Source: Leptolyngbya sp. FACHB-321 (GTDB taxonomy: Bacteria; Cyanobacteriota; Cyanobacteriia; Leptolyngbyales; Leptolyngbyaceae). From it: 64,000 bases of DNA. A program made the position numbers and the translations under genes. The notes under the pieces were generated by a model. That model searched no databases. It worked only from the letters and a program-made list of their open reading frames with translations, and was not told where the DNA came from. Within the stretch, counting starts at the first letter, position 1; each line of letters opens with the position of its first letter. The stretch lies in NCBI RefSeq assembly GCF_014695975.1, contig NZ_JACJPI010000046.1:62001-126000 (forward strand), given 5' to 3'. Below are positions 55,554-64,000 of the stretch, in pieces.

Positions 55554-56771
55554 ATGTCATCGAAACGCTTCCCCTTTTCACTCTCTCAAATGAGAATGTT
55601 GACACAATTAAATGGACGTAGTTGGTGGTTAGGCATTCTTGTCTGGATGGCAGCGTTTTCTTTGGTTGAAAGCGCCAGCAGTCGTGCCGCTCAAGCCGCG
55701 TTAGAGCTACGAGTAGCGATCGCCGATGGTGTGAGCCAAATTGCTGTTGGCAGTTCAACAAAAGCGATCGTGCGTGACAGCAATGGGCGTCCACTGGGTG
55801 AGATTGCACCGATGAATGCTTTCATTGCCCAACCCAAACAAGGCAGCGTCAGTCTTGATCGCTGGCAGTCTAGTCAACTGTGGGTCGAGCCTACAGGCGG
55901 CGGCTATGTGTATATTGGTGATCGTTGGTATCGCGGTCGTACAGCCGTTGTGCCTAGCAAAAGTGGACTTACGGCTGTTAACTATGTAGACCTAGAACAC
56001 TATCTCTACAGCGTCTTGGGTGGCGAAATGAACGGCAATTGGCCCCAAGAGGCACTGAAAGCGCAGGCAGTTGCAGCCCGCTCCTATGCACTGTATCATC
56101 GACAAAAATCAAATAACGGCATTTACGATGTAGTAGACACAACGGCTTCGCAAGTCTACCGAGGTATCCGAGATGAATCAACAGGTACTCAAGCAGCGGT
56201 TAATGCTACAGCCGAACAAGTGCTCATTTCGGGTGGTCAGATTGTTGAAGCAGTTTTTCATTCGTCAGCAGGCGGTTGCACCGAAAATTCTGAAAATGTT
56301 TGGCTAAATCCGGTCCCTTACTTGAAATCGGTAAAAGAAAATTTTACCGAGGTTTCGCCCGTTGCCCAGTGGTCACTTGACGTTTCCCGCAGTGAATTGA
56401 GCAAGCGCATTTCTGGAGTCGGTAACGTCGTCTCATTTCAGCCTGTTGATATGACTCCCTGCGGACGCATCAAGACAATGCAAGTTGTGGGCGATCGCGG
56501 TAGCAAAAAACTAAGTGGTGAAGCACTACAACGTGCCCTTAACCTAAGAAGTACCCTCTTTAGCATCGTGCCTCAGCCTGCGCTAGAAGCAAGTAAGGGT
56601 AAAGCGCAGGCTTCCCCTACAACCTTTCAAGTAATTGGTCGCGGGTTTGGTCATGGGATCGGCTTAAGTCAGTGGGGTGCCTACAACTTGGCTCAAGGTG
56701 GCAACAACTATCAGCAAATCTTGAAACTTTATTACCAGAACACAGAGCTGGCAAAAATTCAGGTCAAGTAG
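55554..56771 (+). CDS. SpoIID/LytB domain protein
   Basis: The 405-residue protein has an N-terminal hydrophobic signal/anchor (WWLGILVWMAAFSLVESA), then a SpoIID domain with LEHYLYSVLGGEMNGNWPQE, LKAQAVAARSYAL, FHSSAGGCTENSENVW and FGHGIGLSQWGAYN. In Bacillus, SpoIID is a peptidoglycan lytic transglycosylase; cyanobacterial members probably also act on the wall. The start at ATG 55554 follows an AAGGAT RBS. Confidence 0.9.
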   Translation: MSSKRFPFSLSQMRMLTQLNGRSWWLGILVWMAAFSLVESASSRAAQAALELRVAIADGVSQIAVGSSTKAIVRDSNGRPLGEIAPMNAFIAQPKQGSVSLDRWQSSQLWVEPTGGGYVYIGDRWYRGRTAVVPSKSGLTAVNYVDLEHYLYSVLGGEMNGNWPQEALKAQAVAARSYALYHRQKSNNGIYDVVDTTASQVYRGIRDESTGTQAAVNATAEQVLISGGQIVEAVFHSSAGGCTENSENVWLNPVPYLKSVKENFTEVSPVAQWSLDVSRSELSKRISGVGNVVSFQPVDMTPCGRIKTMQVVGDRGSKKLSGEALQRALNLRSTLFSIVPQPALEASKGKAQASPTTFQVIGRGFGHGIGLSQWGAYNLAQGGNNYQQILKLYYQNTELAKIQVK

Positions 56772-56848
56772 GGTCGCATTTCCAACCGATTGTTTTCTTT
56801 CGTAGAACCTTCACTGCGAGGGTTCTATGTTCTGCTCTGACATTTAGC

Positions 56849-57130
56849 TTGTACACTGTGGACGCTCAACGACCGGACTTGGAATTGATTGTGCAACAGA
56901 TTGGCGAAGCCGTCCTAGCGACGATCGAAACTGTCGATCGCCTCTCGCAACGGATGGATACATTGACCAATCAAGTACAGCAACAAGGCTATCAACTGTT
57001 TGCGCTGAGTGATGCCGTACAAACGCTGACTGAAGCCCAGCAGGAATCACTCAAACGGCTCGATCGCTTAACCGACGCGTTAGAGCACCTAGTCACTGCT
57101 GTCGATCCCGCTGATCTGCCTCCATCCTAA
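56849..57130 (+). CDS. Short coiled-coil protein, unknown
   Basis: The frame of about 93 residues begins at TTG 56849 or GTG 56858. It contains heptad-like sequence (LIVQQIGEAVLATIETVDRL through LTNQVQQQGYQLFAL) typical of a coiled coil. The open frame extends upstream into the SpoIID gene but has no support there. No family is recognised. It follows the SpoIID gene by about 80 nt. Confidence 0.6.
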   Translation: MYTVDAQRPDLELIVQQIGEAVLATIETVDRLSQRMDTLTNQVQQQGYQLFALSDAVQTLTEAQQESLKRLDRLTDALEHLVTAVDPADLPPS

Positions 57131-57135
57131 GAGAG

Positions 57136-57567
57136 TTACCACCGCCTGTAGGAGCGCCAGTGCGATCGCCCCTTCCAAAAAACACCCACTGCAATGAGCG
57201 CTAATACCGTCATGCTAAATCCGGGCGCTCCCAAAATGATCCCTTTCTCTAACAAGAGCAGCAGGAAGACACACAGCACCAAGCCCCACAAACTGCCTGT
57301 ACTGATGCTGGAACGGTCAATTCGCTCCAAAACGTAAACTGCTAAGGCTCCTAAACCAATTGGCAACCCAAGACTAATGATTAGAGAGAGCAGGGGCGAC
57401 AGAAGCAGGCTAAGAAGACTCTCTAACGCAGGAGATTGAGCGGCATAGCGGCTTGCAAGTAGCAACAAAACATCGACTGGCAGCGCCAACAGCACGACAG
57501 CCATAAGTGCCGCTTGAAACAGCGATCGCCAGGGCAATAATTTCAGCCGATCCAGCGGTTTTCTCAT
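57136..57567 (-). CDS. Polytopic membrane protein, unknown
   Basis: The 143-residue protein has about four hydrophobic segments (roughly residues 16-40, 50-82, 93-107 and 113-130) and a basic C-terminus. No family is recognised. It is convergent with the coiled-coil gene, the stop codons being 5 nt apart. Confidence 0.75.
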   Translation of the reverse strand: MRKPLDRLKLLPWRSLFQAALMAVVLLALPVDVLLLLASRYAAQSPALESLLSLLLSPLLSLIISLGLPIGLGALAVYVLERIDRSSISTGSLWGLVLCVFLLLLLEKGIILGAPGFSMTVLALIAVGVFWKGRSHWRSYRRW

Positions 57568-57700
57568 AAAACGGATATGACTGGAAGGCTCCCAGCCTGC
57601 GCTTAATAGTGTGATTCTAGCCTCAGTTCAGCGCAGCAGCAAAAAGAGCCAATCAACTCAAATCACTTGGCTCAACTCTTCTCGTCCACCGTCATCATCT

Positions 57701-58867
57701 CTAGTCCCCATCCAGAGACGCATCCTTCAAGTCGTACCGCATTCCCTGTAGGGTTTGTTGCTGAACACGGCGCGAGGGGCGGCGATATTTTTTTGTTTCG
57801 AGCTTAGGTTCATACTGTTCGCCAGCCCGATCGCTTTTACGCTTCAGGGTTGATTCGCTATTACTAAGCTTATTTAACGCTTCCTGACGAACGATCGACT
57901 CCTCCAGAAAATGCAAATAATGCTCATAGCGTTCCCAATCGCCACGCACGGCACAGTTTGGCTCATCCTTGTGCAGGCAATTACTGAACTGGCAGCTTGC
58001 CATAGCTAAACGTGCCCGTGCTTCAGGGAAGTAGTTCGCTAAGTCTTCAGGCGCACAATCTAAATCTGGTTGGTTAAATCCTGGTGTATCTGCCAGCAGC
58101 CCACCAGCGGGCAATTCAAACAGCTCAACATGGCGGGTAGTATGCCGTCCACGACCCAACTTCCCAGAAACGGACGCAACGCGCAGATCAGAGCTAGGTA
58201 CCAGCCGATTGATTAAGCTTGACTTGCCAACGCCGGAAGGACCTGACACAATGGTGATGCGATCGCCAAGCTGTGCTTCTAAATCAATCAGCCCCCATGT
58301 CTGATGCACACTAATCAAAAACGGCGTATAGCCCCATTGCTGCAAACGCTTTTGCCAATGCTCACGCTCATCAGCACTTGCAAGGTCACTCTTATTTAAG
58401 CAAAGACAAACCTGCAGCTGTGTTGTCTCCGCTTTAACCAGAAAGTGGCTCAGTTGATGCGGGTCTAGCGTCGGCTCAACCATTGCAAAGACCAGCAAAA
58501 GTTGATCCGCATTAGCAACCGGCGGACGATCCAACTCTGATTGCCGAGGCAACACCTGCGCAATCGCCCCTCGACCGCCATCCCAGTCGGGTTCTACGAC
58601 TTCTACACGATCACCCACCATCACGCGTTGCCCAATCTTTTTGAGGCGCGATCGACGAGTGCAAAGCAGCATCTGTGGCACGGGCAGTTTGCAAGCCATC
58701 GTTGACAAAGCGTTATCATTGCTATCTGCTGACCGTTGAACAGCATCAAGCTGCACATGATAGTAATTTGCCTGCACTGCTAAAACGATGCCCCAAAGAC
58801 GCGCAGTGGGGTTCTCAGGTTCAGCCTTACTGTAAATGTTGAGATGGTCGTTCACGTGAGAACTCAT
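57701..58867 (-). CDS. rsgA: Ribosome small subunit-dependent GTPase A
   Basis: The 388-residue protein has an N-terminal OB fold, a circularly permuted GTPase (LNKSDL before GPSGVGKSSLIN, DTPG after), and a C-terminal zinc site CQFSNCLHKDEPNC. RsgA helps late 30S maturation. It has a longer than usual basic C-terminal tail (KSDRAGEQYEPKLETKKYRRP). It is the last gene of a co-directional grpE-dnaK-dnaJ-tusA-rsgA run, 59 nt after tusA. Confidence 0.95.
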   Translation of the reverse strand: MSSHVNDHLNIYSKAEPENPTARLWGIVLAVQANYYHVQLDAVQRSADSNDNALSTMACKLPVPQMLLCTRRSRLKKIGQRVMVGDRVEVVEPDWDGGRGAIAQVLPRQSELDRPPVANADQLLLVFAMVEPTLDPHQLSHFLVKAETTQLQVCLCLNKSDLASADEREHWQKRLQQWGYTPFLISVHQTWGLIDLEAQLGDRITIVSGPSGVGKSSLINRLVPSSDLRVASVSGKLGRGRHTTRHVELFELPAGGLLADTPGFNQPDLDCAPEDLANYFPEARARLAMASCQFSNCLHKDEPNCAVRGDWERYEHYLHFLEESIVRQEALNKLSNSESTLKRKSDRAGEQYEPKLETKKYRRPSRRVQQQTLQGMRYDLKDASLDGD

Positions 58868-58926
58868 AACTCAACGCTCATAACTCGTGGGAGAAAACTG
58901 CGTTACGACAAGTACCCTAACCGTAA

Positions 58927-59196
58927 TCAAGGCTCTCCACCTAAGACAGGTTGCCGAATTCGGATTGCAAAAAAGCCTGAGCGTTCTTCAATCTGCTCAA
59001 TGCTGTACCCTTCCATCGTCAGGCTATCAGGTACCTGCTCGATCGGCTCACCCGGATCAAGCCACACCTCTAAAAGTGTACCTGGCTGCATCTGATCGAG
59101 TTTTAACTTGGTGCGAACAAAGTTAATAGGGCAGGGTATGCCGCGCAAATCGAGTTGAGCATCGGGAGTCGCAGAGAAGGATTGTGCTGGATTCAT
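58927..59196 (-). CDS. TusA/SirA-family sulfur carrier-like protein
   Basis: The 89-residue protein has the LRGIPCP motif, whose Cys22 is the sulfur-accepting residue. It overlaps the dnaJ stop by 4 nt (ATGA type), indicating translational coupling. TusA proteins relay sulfur for tRNA thiolation or other thio-cofactors. The specific role here is unknown. Confidence 0.9.
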   Translation of the reverse strand: MNPAQSFSATPDAQLDLRGIPCPINFVRTKLKLDQMQPGTLLEVWLDPGEPIEQVPDSLTMEGYSIEQIEERSGFFAIRIRQPVLGGEP

Positions 59197-60329
59197 GCGC
59201 CAAACACCTTACCAAAGAACCCCTCAATGCCGCTTTTGCCAATGCGATCGCCCCGTAGTTTCGCTAGCTTTTCCAGCAACTCCCGCTCTTCCAAAGAAAT
59301 TTTCGTCGGAATGTCGATCGAAATAGTGATGAGATGATCACCACGACTCACTGGATTGCCAAGCTTCGGTACGCCTTTACCTTCCAATGTCAGCACCTTA
59401 CCAGACTGAGTTCCTGGCGGAATCAACAGTTCCTGAGGCTCATTATCGACCGTATTCACTTCTACACGAGAGCCAAGAATTGCTTGCACGTAACTAATTT
59501 TTAGTTCTGAGAGGATGTTGATACCCTCACGCTGAAACTCTGGATCTTCGTTGACAAACAGGTAAACATAGAGATCGCCAGATGGTCCGCTACGCTGTCC
59601 AGCATCGCCCTCGTTAGAGACGCGCAACCGAGTACCATTGTCAACCCCGGCGGGAATGTTGATCTTCAGCTTCTTTGTTTCCTGCCGCTGACCATTACCA
59701 CCACAAACCTCGCACTTCTCTTCTACAACCTGCCCATTGCCAGAACAGGTTGGGCAGACAGATACTTGCGTGAAACTGCCAAAAGGTGTGCGGGTGGCAC
59801 GACGCACTTGCCCCGCACCGCTACAGGTCGAACAAGTACGAGGACGTGTACCGGGTTTAGCACCCGAACCGCTACAAGTTGTGCAGGTTTCAAGGTGATT
59901 GATGCGGATTTCGCGCTCACCACCAAAAATTGCCTCACGGAATTCTAGCTTCAGGTCAAGCCGCAGGTCATCTCCCCGCATCGGACCACTGCGCCGCCGA
60001 CCAGCCTGACCAGGTACACCACCACCAGAAAACCCGCTGAAGAAACTCTCGAAAATATCGGCAAACCCGCCCATATCGCCAAAGTCCTGGAAGCCTCCTC
60101 CAGCGGCTGAGCCGACACCTGCCTCACCAAACTGGTTGTAGCGGGCACGGGTTTCTGGTTCTGAGAGCACTTCGTAAGCACGATTAATCTCTTTAAAGCG
60201 CTCTTCAGCTCCGTCTTCTTTATTCACATCAGGATGATACCGACGTGCTAAACGACGATACGCCTGCTTAATATCCTCCTTGTCGGCGTCGCGCGAAACG
60301 CCAAGGATTTCGTAATAGTCACGAGCCAT
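59193..60329 (-). CDS. dnaJ: Chaperone DnaJ
   Basis: The 378-residue type I Hsp40 has a J domain with HPD ([10 protein letters not shown]), a Gly/Phe-rich region, four zinc-finger repeats ([32 protein letters not shown]) and a C-terminal substrate domain. It stimulates the DnaK encoded just upstream. It is translationally coupled to the downstream tusA gene. Confidence 0.96.
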   Translation of the reverse strand: MARDYYEILGVSRDADKEDIKQAYRRLARRYHPDVNKEDGAEERFKEINRAYEVLSEPETRARYNQFGEAGVGSAAGGGFQDFGDMGGFADIFESFFSGFSGGGVPGQAGRRRSGPMRGDDLRLDLKLEFREAIFGGEREIRINHLETCTTCSGSGAKPGTRPRTCSTCSGAGQVRRATRTPFGSFTQVSVCPTCSGNGQVVEEKCEVCGGNGQRQETKKLKINIPAGVDNGTRLRVSNEGDAGQRSGPSGDLYVYLFVNEDPEFQREGINILSELKISYVQAILGSRVEVNTVDNEPQELLIPPGTQSGKVLTLEGKGVPKLGNPVSRGDHLITISIDIPTKISLEERELLEKLAKLRGDRIGKSGIEGFFGKVFGA

Positions 60330-60450
60330 AGAATGCTGCTGCGAGGGGTAAAGAGTTTTTTAGAGCGGGGGGCTAAGTTCTGGGTCTAGAAGGTTGGCTT
60401 TAGATAGATTTTTCTACCATCACCTTCGATCAACCACTCCTATACCTTAA

Positions 60451-62382
60451 CTAATCTACAGCCTCATAATCGGCTGTAACAGTAGCATCGTTTTCAAAGC
60501 TGTAATCATCCTCTGGATCAATTGCCTCGTTCGGGGAGCTAACGTGGGTAGCATCATCGTCCTCAGTGGCTTCAGTGCGCTGGTAAACCGAGGCACCAAG
60601 CGCAAATAGAGTTTCTTGCAGAGCATCCAGGCGCTGCTTGAAATCTTCTGGCGAAATCGTGGGATTAGCAACAGCGGCTCTCAAGTCCGTCACTTTTTCC
60701 AATGCCCGCGCTTTAAGGTCATCTGCAATGAATTCACCAGCATCGCGCAGTGTATCTTCATAGCTGTAGAACAAACTGTCTGCTTGATTCTTAAACGCAA
60801 CGAGTTTCTTGCGACGCTCATCTTCATCAGCGAAGAGTTCTGCCTCAAGACGAAGCCGCTCAATCTCACTAGAGCTTAAACCACCCGTGTTAGTGGTTGA
60901 AATGCTCTGCTCTCTACCTGTACCCTTATCAAGCGCAGCTACTTTAAGAATGCCGTTTGCATCGATATCAAACGAAACTTCGATTTGAGGCACACCACGT
61001 GGGGCTGGAGGAATGCCATTAAGTTGGAATTTACCCAGGCTCTTATTGTCTTTTGCCATTGCTCGTTCGCCTTGAAGAGCATGGATTTCAACAGACGTCT
61101 GTCCATCTGTTGCCGTTGAGAACACTTGGGTCTTGCTGGTAGGAATAGTCGTGTTGCGTTCAATAATTTTGGTAAAGACCTCACCCAGTGTTTCGATCCC
61201 CAAAGACAAAGGCGTTACATCGAGCAGCAGCAAATCTTTAACTTCGCCGCCTAAAACACCGCCTTGAATAGCAGCGCCTAATGCGACCGCTTCATCCGGA
61301 TTTACTGAACGATCCGGTGCTTTGTTGTTGAAGTGTTTGCGAATGGCATCTTGCACCGCTGGAATGCGAGTAGAGCCACCTACTAGCAAGATGCGATCGA
61401 TGGCATCAATGGTCAAATCAGCATCCTTAAGTGCCTGCTCCGTTGGTTTGATGGTGCCTTCTACCAAATGGCTGACCAATTCTTCAAACGTCGAGCGATT
61501 CAGCTCCATTTCTAGATGCTTGGGTCCTGTTTCATCAGCTGTAATAAACGGTAGATTGATCGAGGTTGTGAGTGTACCTGAGAGTTCGATCTTTGCTTTC
61601 TCAGCCGCCTCACGCAACCGTTGAAGTGCCATTTTGTCGATCGACAGATCAATGCCTTCCTGATCTTTAAAGCTAGTGATCATCCAGCGGACAATGCAAT
61701 CGTCGAAGTCATCACCACCCAGATGGTTATTGCCTGATGTAGCTTTAACTTCAAAAACGCCATCGCCCATTTGGAGAATCGATACGTCGAAGGTGCCGCC
61801 GCCCAAGTCAAAGACCAAAATGCATTGATCTTGATCTTGCTTTTCCATGCCGTAGGCAAGTGCAGCCGCCGTTGGCTCGTTGATAATCCGTAATACTTCC
61901 AGCCCTGCGATCGTGCCAGCATCTTTAGTTGCCTGGCGTTGAGCATCGCTAAAGTAAGCAGGTACAGTAATTACGGCTTGCTGAACGGGTTCGCCCAAGT
62001 AATTCTCAGCGTCTTGCTTGAGCTTTTGCAGCACCATTGCTGAGACTTCTTGGGGAGTAAAGTTGCGCCCACGAATCTGGACATCGACTGTATCATCCTT
62101 GCCCTTAACGCAATTGTAAGGAACGCGCGATCGCTCCATTTCAGTGTCTTCCCAACGGCGACCGATGAAGCGTTTGATGCTAAAAACGGTATTTTCAGCA
62201 TTAGTAACAGCTTGCCGCTTAGCAAGTTGACCAACGAGTCGATCGCCAGCTTTGCCAAAGCCAACCATGCTTGGTGTGGTTCGTCCGCCTTCTGAGTTGG
62301 AGATGACAATCGGTTGACCGCCTTCTAAAACAGCAACGCAGCTATTTGTCGTGCCCAGGTCGATACCAATGACTTTTCCCAT
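60451..62382 (-). CDS. dnaK: Chaperone DnaK (Hsp70)
   Basis: The 643-residue protein has the start [34 protein letters not shown] and [13 protein letters not shown] in the ATPase domain, then the substrate-binding domain and an acidic C-terminal tail. It lacks the long extension of cyanobacterial DnaK3 and fits the housekeeping DnaK2 type. It lies in the order grpE-dnaK-dnaJ, with 155 nt and 121 nt gaps. No CIRCE repeat is seen upstream of grpE. Confidence 0.96.
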   Translation of the reverse strand: MGKVIGIDLGTTNSCVAVLEGGQPIVISNSEGGRTTPSMVGFGKAGDRLVGQLAKRQAVTNAENTVFSIKRFIGRRWEDTEMERSRVPYNCVKGKDDTVDVQIRGRNFTPQEVSAMVLQKLKQDAENYLGEPVQQAVITVPAYFSDAQRQATKDAGTIAGLEVLRIINEPTAAALAYGMEKQDQDQCILVFDLGGGTFDVSILQMGDGVFEVKATSGNNHLGGDDFDDCIVRWMITSFKDQEGIDLSIDKMALQRLREAAEKAKIELSGTLTTSINLPFITADETGPKHLEMELNRSTFEELVSHLVEGTIKPTEQALKDADLTIDAIDRILLVGGSTRIPAVQDAIRKHFNNKAPDRSVNPDEAVALGAAIQGGVLGGEVKDLLLLDVTPLSLGIETLGEVFTKIIERNTTIPTSKTQVFSTATDGQTSVEIHALQGERAMAKDNKSLGKFQLNGIPPAPRGVPQIEVSFDIDANGILKVAALDKGTGREQSISTTNTGGLSSSEIERLRLEAELFADEDERRKKLVAFKNQADSLFYSYEDTLRDAGEFIADDLKARALEKVTDLRAAVANPTISPEDFKQRLDALQETLFALGASVYQRTEATEDDDATHVSSPNEAIDPEDDYSFENDATVTADYEAVD

Positions 62383-62537
62383 AACAAGTGGCGGTAAGAA
62401 TACGTGGGGTGGACGTGGGTGCTTGAAGCTAGCACAGACAAAGAGTCAAGCTGATGTTCTTCAACGAAAACGGCATTCGCCTGTGCTGCTTTCAAGCATT
62501 CCCAAATTTAATTTGAAATTAAACGTATCAAGCAAAA

Positions 62538-63281
62538 TTAGGTTTCTGCACCGCTCTGATCAGTCTCCTCAGAGGTTATCACGGGCTCTGGGGCAGCAGC
62601 AACTTTCACCAGCGCGTGGCGCAGCACACGTTCGCCTAAGACATAGCCACGGACTAGTTCTTCCATCACTGTGCCTTCAGGGTGCTGATCGGTCGGCTCG
62701 CGCATGACAGCTTCATGAAGAGCTGGGTCAAACTCTTTGCCCTCAGAGCGCATTGGTGCCACCCCAATCCGTTTGAGGCAATCGACTAGTTGCTTGTAAA
62801 CACTTTGATAACTTTTGTGAATTGTTGTTTCTTGCTCTGTTTGAGGCTTGATGTGCGATCGAGCGCGCTCAAAGTTATCAACTACTGGCAACAATTCATT
62901 AATCGTTGAGCATTTTACTTGTAGCTCCAGATCCTCTTTTTCTCGCTGAGTACGTTTGCGATAGTTATCAAAATCGGCAGCAATACGTACGTATTGACCA
63001 GTGCGCTCCTCTAGCTGCGCTCTCAAAAGATTGATTTCATTGTCCTTCTCTGCTAATGCAGCCGAACCACCTTGACTCGGAAGCGGTTCTTCATTCACGA
63101 CGGTAGCCTGGGCGTTCTCGACAGGAATATCCGTCACGTCGCTATCGGTTAGGGTAGAGTCAATTGCAGGCTCTCCACCAAAGCCATCTGGAAGCGGGGC
63201 ATCAACGGCATTCACCGAGGACTCTGACGTGCCAGATGTTGAACTTTGTGCACTCTCATGCTGATTCTCTTCATCAATCAT
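62538..63281 (-). CDS. grpE: Nucleotide exchange factor GrpE
   Basis: The 247-residue protein has an acidic, disordered N-terminus of about 85 residues, a coiled coil ([20 protein letters not shown]) and the GrpE core ([39 protein letters not shown]). It releases ADP from DnaK. ATG 63281 (MIDEENQ) is preferred; the frame is open to 63401, but that extension is basic and unlike the family. Confidence 0.95.
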   Translation of the reverse strand: MIDEENQHESAQSSTSGTSESSVNAVDAPLPDGFGGEPAIDSTLTDSDVTDIPVENAQATVVNEEPLPSQGGSAALAEKDNEINLLRAQLEERTGQYVRIAADFDNYRKRTQREKEDLELQVKCSTINELLPVVDNFERARSHIKPQTEQETTIHKSYQSVYKQLVDCLKRIGVAPMRSEGKEFDPALHEAVMREPTDQHPEGTVMEELVRGYVLGERVLRHALVKVAAAPEPVITSEETDQSGAET

Positions 63282-63959
63282 TGCTGTTTCATCCCAATCC
63301 TCAAGACTGCTTGGTCGGCTACCAGACTTAATCCTATACGCTTTGAGAATGAAGCGATGGCAGAAATTCGTCTGAACGCCTCTAAATCTGCGTAGCGACA
63401 CAAATGCTAGATGCCGCTTTGTGCCTCAGATCGATACAAAGTATTGTATCGAGTCTAAAGTGAGTCAGATGCATTATGCAGCCTAATTACTCCGCGATCG
63501 CATGCGAACTCAAATGAAACACCTTGCAAACGTCTGACGAACTAGACTGTAGGGGCTATGATTTTTACAAGTTAAAATTTGACATCGATTAGCCAGGTTA
63601 GGTAGCCGAGCCTAATGGTTTCATTTATATATGTTACGGCTAACTCACTTATGGCTTAGTCGATCGCGGTTTCCTCCCGGACTCGCACACAGCGACTTTA
63701 GTTATGCCATGTAGCTATAGACGATGTACATAGACGGGTGGCAGTAGTTTTTCTACTTAGTAATTTTTCGATTCAGCAGTTAGTAAGCATAATTTAGCAA
63801 TCAGTTTTGGTGCCTCGATCGTTGCTTAGTCTTAGCGTCACAGTTGGTAAGAAGCAGATCTGTAGGGCGATCGCCGAAAAACGTAGACAGTGCTTTAGAG
63901 ATTCTTTGTAAGTTTTGTGGGCATATTCTAGTAAACCAGGAGACCTTCTTCAACTCGCT
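63282..63959. other. Divergent intergenic region upstream of grpE
   Basis: This region of about 680 nt lies between grpE and a plus-strand gene starting at 63960. It is AT-rich around 63570-63800. I see no tRNA, no CIRCE element and no supported ORF. Confidence 0.4.
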
Positions 63960-64000
63960 ATGACTAACTCTTCTTCTCCACGTCGTGCGCTCGTCGTTCA
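63960..64000 (+). CDS. 5' end of a gene cut by the window (possibly pilB)
   Basis: ATG 63960 begins MTNSSSPRRALVV and the frame is open to the window end. A GGAG lies about 18 nt upstream, rather far. A Ser/Arg-rich start divergent from grpE reminds me of cyanobacterial pilus ATPase PilB genes, but 13 residues cannot prove it. Confidence 0.4.
   Translation, partial: MTNSSSPRRALVV

Noticed and set aside
63282-63959. CIRCE/HrcA operator or tRNA upstream of grpE
   Set aside because: Looked for the TTAGCACTC-N9-GAGTGCTAA repeat and for a T-arm; neither is present.
1-64000. CRISPR arrays, prophage genes, transposases, toxin-antitoxin pairs, tRNAs
   Set aside because: No regularly spaced repeats, no recognisable cas, phage, transposase or toxin-antitoxin genes, and no cloverleaf with a GTTCRANNC arm other than the tmRNA. 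The RHH-like tail on Sir is not part of an antitoxin gene.

Overview
This window comes from a cyanobacterial chromosome. It carries photosystem I genes (psaF, psaJ, psaL), CP12, the class II FBPase/SBPase, a photosynthetic-type Gap2, ferredoxin-sulfite reductase, a cyanobacterial tmRNA and many copies of the HIP1 palindrome GCGATCGC. G+C looks close to half. Short tandem heptamer repeats, an HpsA-type pseudopilin and a psaF-psaJ-psaL locus suggest a filamentous or Chroococcidiopsis-like lineage, but the genus cannot be fixed from this sequence. I see no prophage, CRISPR array, transposase or tRNA gene. The window is mostly core metabolism, with interest in gene fusions, repeat insertions and RNA leaders.

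Layout. 1-7127 (minus): hpsA cut by the window edge, rpmB, htpG, tsaD. 7336-9071 (plus): psaF-psaJ-psaL. 9197-10269 (minus): remA-gmk. 10589-16594 (plus): a TTG-initiated NFACT/RqcH gene, two paralogous RRM genes with matching leaders, rpsU, small conserved proteins, dus. 16964-18928: sir with a C-terminal ribbon-helix-helix-like tail. 19430-22928 (minus): mnmE, gap2, nadD. 23333-25966 (plus): murC-murB. 26030-28465 (minus): hemA and the FBPase/SBPase gene, divergent from cp12 (28785). 29549-31721 (plus): a small membrane protein, glutaredoxin, tadA, an acyltransferase. 31785-36166: LMW phosphatase, ybaB, a Cys-rich unknown, an ABC-F ATPase. 36538-38050 (plus): a DUF1517-like protein and a lipoprotein. 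38053-45077 (minus): lipidated pilin-like protein, TpsB transporter, cobN. 45217: ssrA. 46064: SbcC. 48987-49646 (minus): a secreted protein and a tiny membrane ORF. 50363-54192 (plus): a CHASE2-GGDEF-EAL protein, cobU, a Cys-rich unknown. 54228-57567: rnz, a SpoIID protein, two unknowns. 57701-63281 (minus): grpE-dnaK-dnaJ-tusA-rsgA. 63960: the start of a further plus-strand gene.

Shared themes. Calvin-cycle control is represented by gap2, FBPase/SBPase and CP12, with CP12 divergent from the FBPase. Translation quality control is represented by ssrA, RqcH, ABC-F, RsgA, MnmE, TadA, TsaD and Dus. Cobalamin metabolism appears in cobN and cobU. Cell-surface functions appear in HpsA, TpsB and the pilin-like lipoprotein.

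The most notable non-gene signal is a family of low-complexity elements: a purine-rich arm, a short AT-rich centre and a pyrimidine-rich arm. They sit between genes at four places. A two-armed copy lies inside the ABC-F gene, and single-arm versions lie in frame inside mnmE and nadD. A GC-rich palindromic insert, probably unrelated, lies in frame inside cobN.
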